Under the pieces are notes generated by a model. It made no database searches. It had not been told where the DNA came from and was given only the letters and a program-made list of their open reading frames with translations. This document shows, piece after piece, positions 25,785 to 35,411 of a stretch of DNA of 64,000 nucleotides. How positions within the stretch are numbered: the stretch's first letter is position 1; every line of letters starts with the position of its first letter. The DNA comes from an uncultured Pelagibacteraceae bacterium (GTDB lineage: Bacteria; Pseudomonadota; Alphaproteobacteria; Pelagibacterales; Pelagibacteraceae), in contig CACHVY010000002.1 of the NCBI GenBank assembly GCA_902583455.1, forward strand, positions 1-64,000, in the 5' to 3' direction. The position numbers and the translations under genes are program-made.

Positions 25785-26930
25785 ATGGCAAAAAAATATT
25801 TAAATTTTAAATTTTCTGAATTTACTACTAATAAAAATTTTAAATTTAGTAGGAAAAAGATACTCAAAGTACTACCAGAAAAGCATCTATTAGATGCTCA
25901 TAAAGTAATTTCAAAATGGAAAAGATATAAAAAAACTCCTCTAATAAATCTAAGGATATTGTCTAAGAAATTGCGTACAAATAACATTTTTTACAAAGAT
26001 GAGTCTAAGAGATTTGGTTTAAAATCTTTTAAAGCATTAGGTGGGGCTTATGCAGTAGAAAAAATTGTTAAAAATAAAAAAAAAGTAACAGTATCAACTG
26101 CAACAGCTGGAAATCATGGAAAATCTGTGTCTTGGGGAGCAAAAAAAATAGGAGCAAAATGTAAAATTTTTATTAGTGAAAATGTGAGTAATACTAGAGC
26201 TATTGAGATGGAAAAACTCGGAGCTGATGTAATTAGGGTGAAAGGAAATTATGAAAAATCTCTTAAAATTTGTAAAGAAATATCCAACAAGAGAGGATGG
26301 AAAATTATTCAAGATGTTGCCTGGCGGAATTATGAATATGTTCCTAAATTAACAATGGCCGGATATTCAGTAATGATTAAAGAAATTTCTAATCAAACGA
26401 AACATTACATTACGCATGTTTTTCTTCAAGCTGGGGTTGGTGGCATGGCAGCAGGAATTATTAGTGGGATTGCTAAATATTTTAAAAGAATTCCAAAAAT
26501 AATTGTTATTGAGCCAGAGAATGCGAATTGTGTAATGAAAAGCATTAAATATGGATATCAAAAAAAAGTTAATATCCAAAAACAGAGTATTATGGGCGGA
26601 ATGTCTTGTGCTGAAGTATCTTTGGTCCCATGGCGAATTTTAAAAAATGCTGTAAATAATTGTGTGAGTGTATCAGATAAATATGTGCCTCAAACTTTAA
26701 CAATGTTGGCGAAAAAAAAATTTGGTGACAAAAAAATAATTGCAGGGGAATGTTCTACCCCTGGTGTAATAAGTGTTATCTCTTGTTGTAATGATCCAAT
26801 TGTGAAAAAAAAATTAGAAATAAATGAAGAATCTAATATTTTAATAATTGGTTGTGAAGGTGATACAGACAAAAATTTATATAATAAATTGTATAAAATA
26901 GGTAATCAGAAATTAAAAAAATATGATTAA
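25785..26930 (+). CDS. Diaminopropionate ammonia-lyase-like PLP enzyme
   Basis: A fold-type II PLP protein of 381 residues. The PLP lysine lies in the FGLKSFKALGGAYA block (about residues 77-90), the phosphate-binding loop is ATAGNHGKS and a later QAGVGGMAAG block is also typical. The first block resembles the YgeX/DpaL family (2,3-diaminopropionate to pyruvate and ammonia) rather than threonine dehydratase. Its end overlaps the photolyase gene by 8 bases. In some ectoine loci a PLP lyase (EutB) takes part, but this gene lies 20 kb from the DoeA/EutA pair here and looks more like DpaL. Confidence 0.8.
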   Translation: MAKKYLNFKFSEFTTNKNFKFSRKKILKVLPEKHLLDAHKVISKWKRYKKTPLINLRILSKKLRTNNIFYKDESKRFGLKSFKALGGAYAVEKIVKNKKKVTVSTATAGNHGKSVSWGAKKIGAKCKIFISENVSNTRAIEMEKLGADVIRVKGNYEKSLKICKEISNKRGWKIIQDVAWRNYEYVPKLTMAGYSVMIKEISNQTKHYITHVFLQAGVGGMAAGIISGIAKYFKRIPKIIVIEPENANCVMKSIKYGYQKKVNIQKQSIMGGMSCAEVSLVPWRILKNAVNNCVSVSDKYVPQTLTMLAKKKFGDKKIIAGECSTPGVISVISCCNDPIVKKKLEINEESNILIIGCEGDTDKNLYNKLYKIGNQKLKKYD

Positions 26931-28341
26931 AAATTCTATAGTTTGGATAAGAGATGATTTTAGATTACAGGATAACCCCGCGCTATCCTTTGCAACAAAC
27001 AATCATGAATTTGTTTCTGCAATTTATATTTATGATAAAAAAGAATTTGATAATATTAGAGAAGCTCAAAAGTGGTGGATATCTAAGTCTTTAAAAAGTT
27101 TAAATGAGGATCTGCTTAAAAATAATGTAAATTTAGAAATTATTGAAGATAATCAAATTAATTTTTTTAAAAAATTTAAATCAAATGATATCGCAGTTTA
27201 TTGGAACAAAATTTATGAACCACAAGAATTAAAAAAAGATAAAGAAATAATTACTGAATTGGAAAAAAATAAAATAAATTACAAATTTTTTAAAGGTAAT
27301 GTTCTCAATGAATATAATGAAATTACTAAGAATGATGGTACTCCATTCAAGGTTTACAGTCCTTTTTGGAGAAATGCTGAAAATTATTATATTGAGAGTG
27401 TTCCACTAAAAAATAAATCTTTAAAAAAATTAAGAAAAATTAAAAGTTTATTCAAAAATAAAGTGAAACCTGAAAAAATATTACCCAATAACAATTGGTA
27501 TAAAAAATTTGAAAAATATTGGCAACCTTCAGAAAATGATGCTGGTAAATTACTCCAGAATTTTATTAATAAAAAAGTTAAAGATTATGGAACGTTAAGA
27601 GATTATCCAAGCATCAATGGGACTTCCAGACTTTCTCCATATATAAGAAGTGGTCAAATACATGTAAGTTTAATTTGGAGAAAATGTAACGAAATAAAAC
27701 CAAAAAATATTGGTATAAAAAAATATGTAAATGAAATTGGTTGGCGCGAATTTTCACATAGTTTAATAAATTATTTTCCAGAAATGCTTAAAGGGAACTT
27801 AAGAAAAGAGTTCGACAGATTCCCTTGGGTAAAAAACAAAGAATTTTTGAATGCTTGGAAGCAAGGAATGACTGGCTATCCTATTGTCGATGCTGGAATG
27901 AGACAGTTATATGAAACTGGTTGGATGCATAATAGAATAAGAATGGTTGTAGGTTCATTTTTAGTAAAACACTTAAGAATTAACTGGGTTGAAGGTGAAA
28001 AACATTTTAGAAATTGTTTGTTAGATTTTAATGAAGCAAACAATGTAGCTCAATGGCAATGGGTAGCTGGATGCGGTGCAGATGCAGCACCATACTTTAG
28101 AATTTTTAATCCCATATTACAGGGAGAAAAGTTTGATAAAGAGGGAACATATGTTAAAAAATGGGTTCCTGAACTTAATAAGGTTCCATCAAAATATGTT
28201 CATAAACCATGGGAAATGGAAGATAAATATCAAAAAGCCATAAACACTGTTATAGGCAAAGATTATCCTAAACCGATAGTTATACACGAAAAAGCAAGAG
28301 CTGAAGCTTTAAAAGCGTTTCAAAGTATAAAAAAAAATTAG
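26923..28341 (+). CDS. phrB: Deoxyribodipyrimidine photolyase
   Basis: The 472-residue flavoprotein repairs UV-induced cyclobutane dimers. Seen: IVWIRDDFRLQDNPAL at the N-terminus (chromophore-binding half) and, in the FAD half, GTSRLSPYIRSGQI, GYPIVDAGMRQLYETGWMHNR and the segment around WVAGCGADAAPYFRIFNP, all standard for class I photolyases. Translation overlaps the PLP lyase gene by 8 bases, so the two form a small operon. Sunlit surface water makes such a gene unsurprising. Confidence 0.96.
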   Translation: MIKNSIVWIRDDFRLQDNPALSFATNNHEFVSAIYIYDKKEFDNIREAQKWWISKSLKSLNEDLLKNNVNLEIIEDNQINFFKKFKSNDIAVYWNKIYEPQELKKDKEIITELEKNKINYKFFKGNVLNEYNEITKNDGTPFKVYSPFWRNAENYYIESVPLKNKSLKKLRKIKSLFKNKVKPEKILPNNNWYKKFEKYWQPSENDAGKLLQNFINKKVKDYGTLRDYPSINGTSRLSPYIRSGQIHVSLIWRKCNEIKPKNIGIKKYVNEIGWREFSHSLINYFPEMLKGNLRKEFDRFPWVKNKEFLNAWKQGMTGYPIVDAGMRQLYETGWMHNRIRMVVGSFLVKHLRINWVEGEKHFRNCLLDFNEANNVAQWQWVAGCGADAAPYFRIFNPILQGEKFDKEGTYVKKWVPELNKVPSKYVHKPWEMEDKYQKAINTVIGKDYPKPIVIHEKARAEALKAFQSIKKN

Positions 28342-28757
28342 TCACCAATGTAATGATGAACGATAGTTCTTTTATGACTATCTAATCTGTGTTCAAATAA
28401 ATAAATACCTTGCCAAGTTCCTAAAATTAATTTTGATTCTTTTATACTTAAAGAAATTTGATTGTTAGTTAGTGCGGACTTTATATGTGCTGGCATATCA
28501 TCTTTACCTTCAGATGAGTGAATATAAAGTTGATCATCCATGGGTACTAATTTATCGAAATAATTTATTAAGTCTTTTTGTACATCGGGATCTGCATTTT
28601 CTTGTACTATGAGAGACGCGCTAGTATGTTGAATACTTAAATTCAACATTCCATTTGAGAATTTATTTTTTTCAATCCATTCAATTGTTTGATCTGTAAT
28701 TTCGTATAATCTTTGACCTGATGTATTAACTACAAGGTTTAAAAATTTTTGTCTCAC
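28338..28757 (-). CDS. yjbQ: YjbQ/UPF0047 family protein
   Basis: The 139-residue chain has the family signature SIQHTSASLIVQENADPDV (about residues 42-60) and ends with GTWQGIYLFEHR..RKRT-like (HKRTIVHHYIGD). Members have weak thiamine-phosphate synthase activity in E. coli, but the physiological role is not settled. It is the last gene of the minus-strand acnA run; its start overlaps the cupin gene's stop by four bases (ATGA), and its stop overlaps phrB's 3' end. Confidence 0.9.
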   Translation of the reverse strand: MRQKFLNLVVNTSGQRLYEITDQTIEWIEKNKFSNGMLNLSIQHTSASLIVQENADPDVQKDLINYFDKLVPMDDQLYIHSSEGKDDMPAHIKSALTNNQISLSIKESKLILGTWQGIYLFEHRLDSHKRTIVHHYIGD

Positions 28758-29185
28758 TTTATTTTAGTATTAAAATCAATTCCATATTCGGATCTTGGTC
28801 CTTTTCTTAATCCAAATGGTCCTGAAATAAAAAGCGTTAAAGGTTTAGTTCCAGGTTTTAAATCTACTCTATGATGAGTATTTGCTGATCTAAAACCTAT
28901 ATAACCTGGTGGCCTCCAATGTCTTCCGCTTTTAAGCGTTTCCCAATATCCATCTCTTAAAATAATAGTTATAAATGGAAATAAGTGATTATGTACCCCT
29001 TCACCATGATCATCGGCCAACATTTCATGTATTAGAATATTAAATGGAAACCATTTTGGTCTATGTCTGAAAATTAAATAATATCTATTCATCCATGGTT
29101 TAGCTTCATTAAATTTTGGATGTGATGGCCCTCTATCTAAAACAACTTTTTTTCTTCCGATTTTTTCTAAAAATTTTAAAAACAT
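28754..29185 (-). CDS. Cupin-fold protein of unknown function
   Basis: The 143-residue protein contains EMLADDHGEGVHNHLFPF (about residues 54-71) and later YIGFRSANTHHRVDL, a His pattern consistent with a single-domain cupin and one metal site. N-terminal region is basic. The gene shares one base with bamB upstream and overlaps yjbQ by four bases. No substrate can be inferred. Confidence 0.65.
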   Translation of the reverse strand: MFLKFLEKIGRKKVVLDRGPSHPKFNEAKPWMNRYYLIFRHRPKWFPFNILIHEMLADDHGEGVHNHLFPFITIILRDGYWETLKSGRHWRPPGYIGFRSANTHHRVDLKPGTKPLTLFISGPFGLRKGPRSEYGIDFNTKIK

Positions 29186-30468
29186 TAATTAATTCTAATT
29201 ATTGAATTATCTTTTGCAATATAAAGTTCTTTGTTAAAATAAACTGGCGTTTGCAATTTTTCTTTATCTAATTTGATTACTTTATAAATTGATGCATCTA
29301 AAAAATTGATTATAAACAACCTACCATTTAAAGTTGTAAGATAAATTTTGTTGTTACTAATGACAAAACCAACTGGATAATATTCTTTTCTTTTTTTCTT
29401 TTTTATATTTTTTAAAATATTATTAATTCTTAAAATATTACCATCATTCTTATTAATAATTACTAATAATCCTTCATTAGATATTGTAACTATATAATTT
29501 GAAACAACCACTGGTCTAATCTCTGAATTAATTTCTTGTTTCCACTTAATTACTCCTGTTCTTATATCTAAAGCAAAAAATTCATTATTATTATTGGATA
29601 TAAATATTGTCTCTCCATCAGAAACGATTTCAGAATTTCTAAGAGTAATGTGTTGTCCTTCTCCCAAGACCTGTGTAGGAGTTTGCCATATTTTCTCACC
29701 GTTATTAGAGTCAACTGCAGTTAAGTCGCCAATAGAATTAGTAAAAATGACTAAGTTTTTTACCAAAACTAAAGATTGTTTTTTTTGTGAGCTCACTATT
29801 GTCAATTCGGTGGGAGCAGACCATAATATTTCTCCACTTTTTATGGAAAAACATCTCAATGTATTTTCCATATCAACAATGAATATTTTTTCATCTTTAA
29901 TTTTTATCTGAGAGTTAAATGAAGAAGAGTGTTTCTTTTTCCACTTCAGATTTCCATTATCCTTATTTAGTAAATAATAATTCGCATTTGTATCAGCTAT
30001 AAATAAATTATTCTTTTCTGAGGCTAAAAATAGAATTGGATTGTTTCTTTTATCAGATTTTGAATAGTAATTTTTTTTCCACTGTAATTTTGAATCTTTA
30101 TTGAACTTAAGTATCGAACCTTTGTTATCAAAAAAATACAAGTTTTCTCTATCAACTAATATTTCTGGCTCAAAACCAGAAAAATTTTCAATTTTTGCAA
30201 ATTTATACTTTGAATAATTTTCACCAGAAATTTGTTCAGTAGTAAATCCATTATTATTAAAATTATAATTTATGCTTAATTTTTTTATTGGTAGATTAAC
30301 TTTTAATTTTGGATTAAATTCATTTTCATTAGGCTTTAAATCTTCAAATAATACTCTAGAAATTTTTTTGTCGGTTTTTAGTTTTTCTGATTTTGACCAA
30401 AAAGCTGAATTTGGATTTAAAGAACAGCTCAAAATAAAAATAAATATAATGTAAAGGAATTTATTCAC
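29185..30468 (-). CDS. bamB: Outer-membrane assembly lipoprotein BamB-like (PQQ-type propeller)
   Basis: The 427-residue protein has a lipoprotein signal (Cys15 in FILSC) and repeated W-containing propeller blades: LKWKKKHSS, GEILWSAP, NGEKIWQTP and TGVIKWKQE, as in BamB/PQQ-repeat proteins. BamB helps the BamA machine insert barrel proteins, which the three autotransporters at the other end of this window would need. It overlaps the TPR gene upstream by 8 bases, a pairing resembling yfgM-bamB of gammaproteobacteria. In many alphaproteobacteria der follows, but not here. Confidence 0.85.
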   Translation of the reverse strand: MNKFLYIIFIFILSCSLNPNSAFWSKSEKLKTDKKISRVLFEDLKPNENEFNPKLKVNLPIKKLSINYNFNNNGFTTEQISGENYSKYKFAKIENFSGFEPEILVDRENLYFFDNKGSILKFNKDSKLQWKKNYYSKSDKRNNPILFLASEKNNLFIADTNANYYLLNKDNGNLKWKKKHSSSFNSQIKIKDEKIFIVDMENTLRCFSIKSGEILWSAPTELTIVSSQKKQSLVLVKNLVIFTNSIGDLTAVDSNNGEKIWQTPTQVLGEGQHITLRNSEIVSDGETIFISNNNNEFFALDIRTGVIKWKQEINSEIRPVVVSNYIVTISNEGLLVIINKNDGNILRINNILKNIKKKKRKEYYPVGFVISNNKIYLTTLNGRLFIINFLDASIYKVIKLDKEKLQTPVYFNKELYIAKDNSIIRIN

Positions 30469-31102
30469 TAAAATCTCTATTTAGCCTTTTTTCAACATCA
30501 GTTTTTATTTTAGGGTTTACATTTTTTAATTCAATGATTTTACTAAAAAATTCTTTAGATTTATTAAATTGCTTTTTGTAAAAATAAAAATCTCCCATTA
30601 ATAAAAGCGCATGTTGTTTCCAAATACTCTCTGAATTAATTATTGGATTTAAAATTTTTAAAAGCTCACTTTCTTCAAGTTTATCAGAGAAATATAATCC
30701 TTTCTTGAATATAACTAAATTCTTTAGTTCAACATCTTTGTTGATTGATATAACCTTATCAAAAAGTTCATCGACTTTAACTTGATCATTAATTAAATTA
30801 TTATCCAATAAATAATATAATGCTAAGGTTGAATAGGTATCAACTTTTCCATTTATTATCTCTATCATTTTATTTTTAATTTCTTCTTTAGAAAATTTAT
30901 CAGTATTGAAAATTAAACTATTATAAGTTGCAGCTAGATTCATTTTTTTTCTTTTTTTAAATTCATCATAAACAAAATAAATTAATAAAAGTGCGATAAT
31001 TATAAAAATAAATGATAGTATTTTTTTTGAATTTTCTTTAAAAAATTTTTTGATTAAAGATACTCTTGTGTTTTGATTTATTATTGCAATATCCTCATCC
31101 AT
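30461..31102 (-). CDS. YfgM-like membrane-anchored TPR protein
   Basis: The 213-residue chain has a short cytosolic N-terminus, one transmembrane helix (about residues 27-46, ILSFIFIIIALLLIYFVY) followed by a basic stop-transfer segment and a helical, TPR-like periplasmic part with MGDFYFYKKQFNKSKEFF. That is the layout of YfgM (ancillary SecYEG chaperone) which sits next to bamB in many bacteria. Gene order bamB-adjacent and overlap support this. It begins two bases after acnA ends. Confidence 0.75.
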   Translation of the reverse strand: MDEDIAIINQNTRVSLIKKFFKENSKKILSFIFIIIALLLIYFVYDEFKKRKKMNLAATYNSLIFNTDKFSKEEIKNKMIEIINGKVDTYSTLALYYLLDNNLINDQVKVDELFDKVISINKDVELKNLVIFKKGLYFSDKLEESELLKILNPIINSESIWKQHALLLMGDFYFYKKQFNKSKEFFSKIIELKNVNPKIKTDVEKRLNRDFSE

Positions 31103-31103
31103 C

Positions 31104-33773
31104 TTAGATCATATTTCTTAAAACATATTGTAATATTCCACCATGTTTAAAATATTCAAGTTCATTATTAGTATCTATTCTGCAAAGCATTTCTATTTTT
31201 TTTGTATCACCATTTTTATATTTAAATTCAACTGAGACTTTATCACCTGGTTTTAAGCCCTCTTTAATTCCTTTAATTGAAATTAATTCTGAGCCGTCTA
31301 AATTTAATTTTTTTCTATTTTGACCATTAATGAATTGAAGAGGCAGTATTCCCATACCTATTAAATTAGATCTATGAATTCTTTCAAAACTTTCTGCTAA
31401 AACAGATTTTATTCCTAATAATTTTGTGCCTTTTGCAGCCCAATCTCTAGAGGATCCAGTCCCATACTCTTTGCCTCCTATCACAATTAAATCTGTGCCT
31501 CTCTTTTTATATTCAACTACAGCATCATAAACTGGCATAACCTTTTCCTCTGGATGTAATTTTGTAAAACCACCTTCTGTGCCTGGTGCCATCTCATTTC
31601 GAATTCTTATATTAGCAAATGTTCCTCTCGTCATAACTTCATGGTTTCCTCTTCTAGAACCATAGGAGTTAAAATCTTTTTGAAGAACTTGATTTTTCAT
31701 AAAATATTCACCAGTGGGGCTATCCTTTTGAATTGATCCAGCAGGTGATATGTGATCAGTTGTTACCATGTCGCCTAAAATTAATAATGGTCTTGCATTT
31801 TCTATATTTTCAAATTTTTCCGGTTTATCTTTTAAATTTTCAAAAAAAGGTGGCTTCTTTACATAAGTAGAATTTTCATCCCACTCATAAATACTGGATT
31901 CTTTTGTTTTAATTTTTTGCCACTGATCTGGGCCCTTTGAAACAGCGGAATATCTTTTTATAAACATTGATGCATTAAGAGAATCTTTTAAAACCTCATC
32001 TATTTCCTGATTGCTCGGCCAAATATCTTTTAAAAATACATCTTTTCCATCTGAAGTTTTTCCTAAAGGATCTTTATACAAGTCTGATTGCATATTTCCT
32101 GCAATTGCATATGCTACTACTAAGGGTGGTGATGCTAAGTAGTTTGCTTTAACTAATGGAGATATTCTACCTTCAAAATTTCTGTTTCCTGAAAGAACTG
32201 AGACTGCATATAAATTATTTTTACTTACAGATTCAGAAATATTTTCTGCGAGAGGTCCCGAGTTTCCAATACAAGTCGTACATCCATATCCAACTAAGTT
32301 AAAACCTAATTTATCTAAATATGTATTTAAACCTGCTCTTTCTAAATAATCAGTTACTACTTGAGAACCGGGTGCAAGAGAAGTTTTAACCCAAGGTTTA
32401 GAGTTTAAACCAAGCTCACAAGCTTTTTTTGCTAAAAGACCTGCGCCAATAAGCACATTTGGATTTGAAGTATTTGTACAAGAGGTAATTGCTGCAATTA
32501 GTATTGAACCATCTTGTATCTCAAAATCTGCGTTGTTAACCTTTACCTTTAAGAAATCTTCTCTGTTAGTATTTTTCTTAAAATTTTCTTTAAAATTTTG
32601 TGCTGCATCTGTCAATAAAACTTTGTCCTGTGGTCTTTTAGGTCCTGATATAGTTGGAACTACAGTTGACATATCTAAAGATAAAGTATCGCTAAATTCT
32701 ATATCGCTACTTACCCATAGACCTTGTTCAGTTGCATACTTCCTTACTATTTCTACCTGGGTTTTGTCTCTTCCTGAAAATTCTAAATATTTTAAAGTTT
32801 CTTCATCAATTGGAAAAAATCCACAAGTTGCTCCATACTCAGGTGCCATGTTAGCTATAGTTGCTCTATCTGCTAAAGTTAAATTTTTTAAACCTTCTCC
32901 ATAAAACTCAACAAATTTACCAACTACTCCCCTGTCTCTTAACATTTTTACAACAGTAAGGACTAAATCTGTGGCTGTAGTACCCTCCGGAAGTTTATTT
33001 TTTACTTCAAATCCAACTACTTCAGGTATTAACATAGAAATAGGTTGGCCAAGCATACCTGCCTCTGCCTCAATGCCACCAACTCCCCATCCTAAAACTG
33101 ATAAACCATTTACCATTGTTGTGTGACTATCAGTTCCAACAAGAGTATCAGGGAATATATAATTCTTATTGTTAAATTTTTCCATCCAAACAACTTTTGA
33201 TAAATATTCTAGGTTTACTTGATGACAAATGCCTGTTCCTGGAGGAACAATTCTAAAATTATTAAATGCTTGCTGCCCCCATTTTAGAAATGAATATCTT
33301 TCAGCGTTTCTCTGGAATTCAATTTCAACATTTTCTTTAAGAGAATTCAAAGTTGAATATTTATCGACCTGAACTGAGTGATCTATTACAAGATCTACTG
33401 ACGATAATGGATTTATTTTATTTGGATCCTTATTTTTTTCTTTAACTGCTTCTCTCATTGCAGCTAAGTCAGCTACAGCTGGTATACCAGTATAGTCTTG
33501 TAGTAAAACTCTTGCAGGCCTATAGGCTATTTCAGTATTTGATTTTTTATCTTTTAACCATGATTGTAGTGATAGAATTTGAGATTTTGTTACTGTCTCA
33601 TCGTCTTCGTATCTTAATAAATTTTCTAACAATACCTTTAAAGATTTAGGTAATTTAGATATCCCGTCTAATCCATTTTTTTCGGCTAATTTTAAAGAAT
33701 AGTAATAGTATTCATTATTATTGATTTTTGTTGTCGTTAAAGATTTAAAAGAATTTTTGTTACCTGGTTTCAT
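31104..33773 (-). CDS. acnA: Aconitate hydratase A
   Basis: This TCA-cycle enzyme isomerises citrate to isocitrate. The 889-residue chain has the usual AcnA length, with GVGGIEAEAGMLGQP, the iron-sulfur cysteines in TSCTNTSNP and GCTTCIGNSGPL, and the C-terminal GSSRDWAAKGTKLLG. It heads a minus-strand series (TPR, bamB, cupin, yjbQ) with almost no spacing. An 18-bp palindrome lies just upstream. The ATG at 33773 has no Shine-Dalgarno. Confidence 0.97.
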   Translation of the reverse strand: MKPGNKNSFKSLTTTKINNNEYYYYSLKLAEKNGLDGISKLPKSLKVLLENLLRYEDDETVTKSQILSLQSWLKDKKSNTEIAYRPARVLLQDYTGIPAVADLAAMREAVKEKNKDPNKINPLSSVDLVIDHSVQVDKYSTLNSLKENVEIEFQRNAERYSFLKWGQQAFNNFRIVPPGTGICHQVNLEYLSKVVWMEKFNNKNYIFPDTLVGTDSHTTMVNGLSVLGWGVGGIEAEAGMLGQPISMLIPEVVGFEVKNKLPEGTTATDLVLTVVKMLRDRGVVGKFVEFYGEGLKNLTLADRATIANMAPEYGATCGFFPIDEETLKYLEFSGRDKTQVEIVRKYATEQGLWVSSDIEFSDTLSLDMSTVVPTISGPKRPQDKVLLTDAAQNFKENFKKNTNREDFLKVKVNNADFEIQDGSILIAAITSCTNTSNPNVLIGAGLLAKKACELGLNSKPWVKTSLAPGSQVVTDYLERAGLNTYLDKLGFNLVGYGCTTCIGNSGPLAENISESVSKNNLYAVSVLSGNRNFEGRISPLVKANYLASPPLVVAYAIAGNMQSDLYKDPLGKTSDGKDVFLKDIWPSNQEIDEVLKDSLNASMFIKRYSAVSKGPDQWQKIKTKESSIYEWDENSTYVKKPPFFENLKDKPEKFENIENARPLLILGDMVTTDHISPAGSIQKDSPTGEYFMKNQVLQKDFNSYGSRRGNHEVMTRGTFANIRIRNEMAPGTEGGFTKLHPEEKVMPVYDAVVEYKKRGTDLIVIGGKEYGTGSSRDWAAKGTKLLGIKSVLAESFERIHRSNLIGMGILPLQFINGQNRKKLNLDGSELISIKGIKEGLKPGDKVSVEFKYKNGDTKKIEMLCRIDTNNELEYFKHGGILQYVLRNMI

Positions 33774-33786
33774 ATATATAAGAACT

Positions 33787-33804
33787 TAAATCGATTTCGA
33801 TTTA
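33787..33804. promoter_or_regulatory. 18-bp palindrome upstream of acnA
   Basis: TAAATCGA-TT-TCGATTTA has 8-bp perfect arms with a 2-base spacer and lies 14 bases before the acnA start. Its position fits a repressor operator overlapping the transcription start. The sequence is richer in CG steps than the surroundings, which makes chance less likely. No regulator can be named. Confidence 0.45.
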
Positions 33805-33857
33805 GCATAAATAAGTGATTTAATAAAACTATCATTTGTCGCAAAGTTACTTAATAA

Positions 33858-34199
33858 TCAAGCAATCGGTAAACCATTTTCAGTCTTTTGAGATGGATGT
33901 AATAAAACTACTTTACCATCTGAGTCGATTGCGCCTAGTATTAAAACTTGTGATATTACACCAGCAATATTTTTTTCAGCAAAATTACAAACGCCTATTA
34001 CTTGCTTATTCATTAAATTTTCCTCATTATAATAATGAGTAATTTGGGCAGAAGATTGTTTAATCCCAATATCTTTTCCAAAGTCTACTTCGACTACAAG
34101 CGAGGGTTTTCTTGCTTTTTCATTTTTTTTAACTGAAATCACCGTGCCAATTCTGATATCTGCTTTATCGAAAATATTATACGTTATTTGTTCTTTCAT
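33858..34199 (-). CDS. csaA: tRNA-binding protein CsaA
   Basis: The 113-residue protein is a single OB-fold tRNA-binding domain: DIRIGTVISV (residues 14-23), PSLVVEVDFG, IKQSSAQIT and VCNF..KNIAGV, ending SQVLILGA..VVLLHP. CsaA-type proteins bind tRNA and have been described as export chaperones. It is divergent from argE with a 27-base gap. Confidence 0.9.
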   Translation of the reverse strand: MKEQITYNIFDKADIRIGTVISVKKNEKARKPSLVVEVDFGKDIGIKQSSAQITHYYNEENLMNKQVIGVCNFAEKNIAGVISQVLILGAIDSDGKVVLLHPSQKTENGLPIA

Positions 34200-34226
34200 G
34201 AATTTAATATATAATTAATTTTTTAT

Positions 34227-35411
34227 ATGAGTACAGAAAATAATTTAGATAAAACATTCAATAGTTCAGTAAAAATACTCTCTGACCTAATAGCTTTTAA
34301 ATCAATTTCTGGAGAGGATAATAATTCTATAATAAATTATTGTGAAAAAATTTTTAATGACTTAGGAGCGGAGTCATTTAAAATTTACGACTCTGATAAA
34401 AAAAGGGTAAACCTTTTTGCTACTCTTAAATCAAAAAATAAAAACGGTAAAAAGCCTATAATTTTATCTGGACATACGGATGTAGTCCCTGTTTCGAAAG
34501 GTTGGTCATCAGATCCTTTTATAGCTACTATAAAAAATGAAAAATTGTATGGACGAGGCTCATGTGATATGAAGGGATTTCTTGCTTGCTTACTTGCCTA
34601 CGCCCCAATTTTCTCAAATTCAAATATGGATAGAGATCTTCATTTTTCATTCACATTTGATGAGGAGACAGCTTGTCAAGGTGCGCCATTATTAATTAAA
34701 GAATTAAAAAAAAGAAATATTAAAGATGCAATTTGTGTAGTTGGCGAACCTACAAATATGAAAATTATAGATGCTCACAAAGGTTGTTACGAATACACAA
34801 CTCATTTTTATGGATTAGCAGGACACGGCTCACAACCTGATAAAGGGGTAAATGCTGTTGAGTATGCTTCTAAGTTTATACAAAAACTTTTAGAGATTAG
34901 AGAAAATTTAAAAAATAACTCACCAAAAAATTCTATTTTTAATCCACCTTATACAACTCTTCAAATTGGTGGCATATCAGGAGGTATAGCAAGGAATGTG
35001 ATTGCAGATAAATGTAAAGTTGATTGGGAACTAAGACCTGTTGTAAAAAAAGATGGTGAATTTGTAAATAGTGAAATTGATAAATTTATTAATGAAAAAT
35101 TGTTACCTGAAATGAAAAAAACATATTCAGGTTCCAAAATTGAAAAAGAAATTATAGGAGAAATAGTTGGTTTTGATCGAGAGGAAAAATCCGATGCATG
35201 TGAACTTGTTTCTAGCATTACAGGCGATAACTCAAGAAACGTGGTATCTTTTGGGACTGAAGCAGGATTGTTTCAAGAAATAGGAATTAGTACTGTGGTG
35301 TGTGGTCCTGGATCAATAGAGCAAGCACATAAGGTTGATGAATTTATTGAATTAAATGAATTAAAAAAATGTTTAAAATTTTTAGAAGGTATTAAATCTA
35401 AAGCAAATTAA
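34227..35411 (+). CDS. argE: Acetylornithine deacetylase (M20 family)
   Basis: ArgE removes the acetyl group from N-acetylornithine in arginine synthesis. The 394-residue chain has the M20 zinc motifs SGHTDVVPV (about residue 82), GRGSCDMKG, FDEETACQGA and later SFGTEAGLFQ and a His in GSIEQAHKVDEF. The last four bases overlap the 3' end of the convergent aldehyde dehydrogenase gene. Related M20 enzymes (DapE, N-acetyl-diaminobutyrate deacetylase DoeB of ectoine breakdown) are alternatives; ArgE fits best. Confidence 0.85.
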   Translation: MSTENNLDKTFNSSVKILSDLIAFKSISGEDNNSIINYCEKIFNDLGAESFKIYDSDKKRVNLFATLKSKNKNGKKPIILSGHTDVVPVSKGWSSDPFIATIKNEKLYGRGSCDMKGFLACLLAYAPIFSNSNMDRDLHFSFTFDEETACQGAPLLIKELKKRNIKDAICVVGEPTNMKIIDAHKGCYEYTTHFYGLAGHGSQPDKGVNAVEYASKFIQKLLEIRENLKNNSPKNSIFNPPYTTLQIGGISGGIARNVIADKCKVDWELRPVVKKDGEFVNSEIDKFINEKLLPEMKKTYSGSKIEKEIIGEIVGFDREEKSDACELVSSITGDNSRNVVSFGTEAGLFQEIGISTVVCGPGSIEQAHKVDEFIELNELKKCLKFLEGIKSKAN

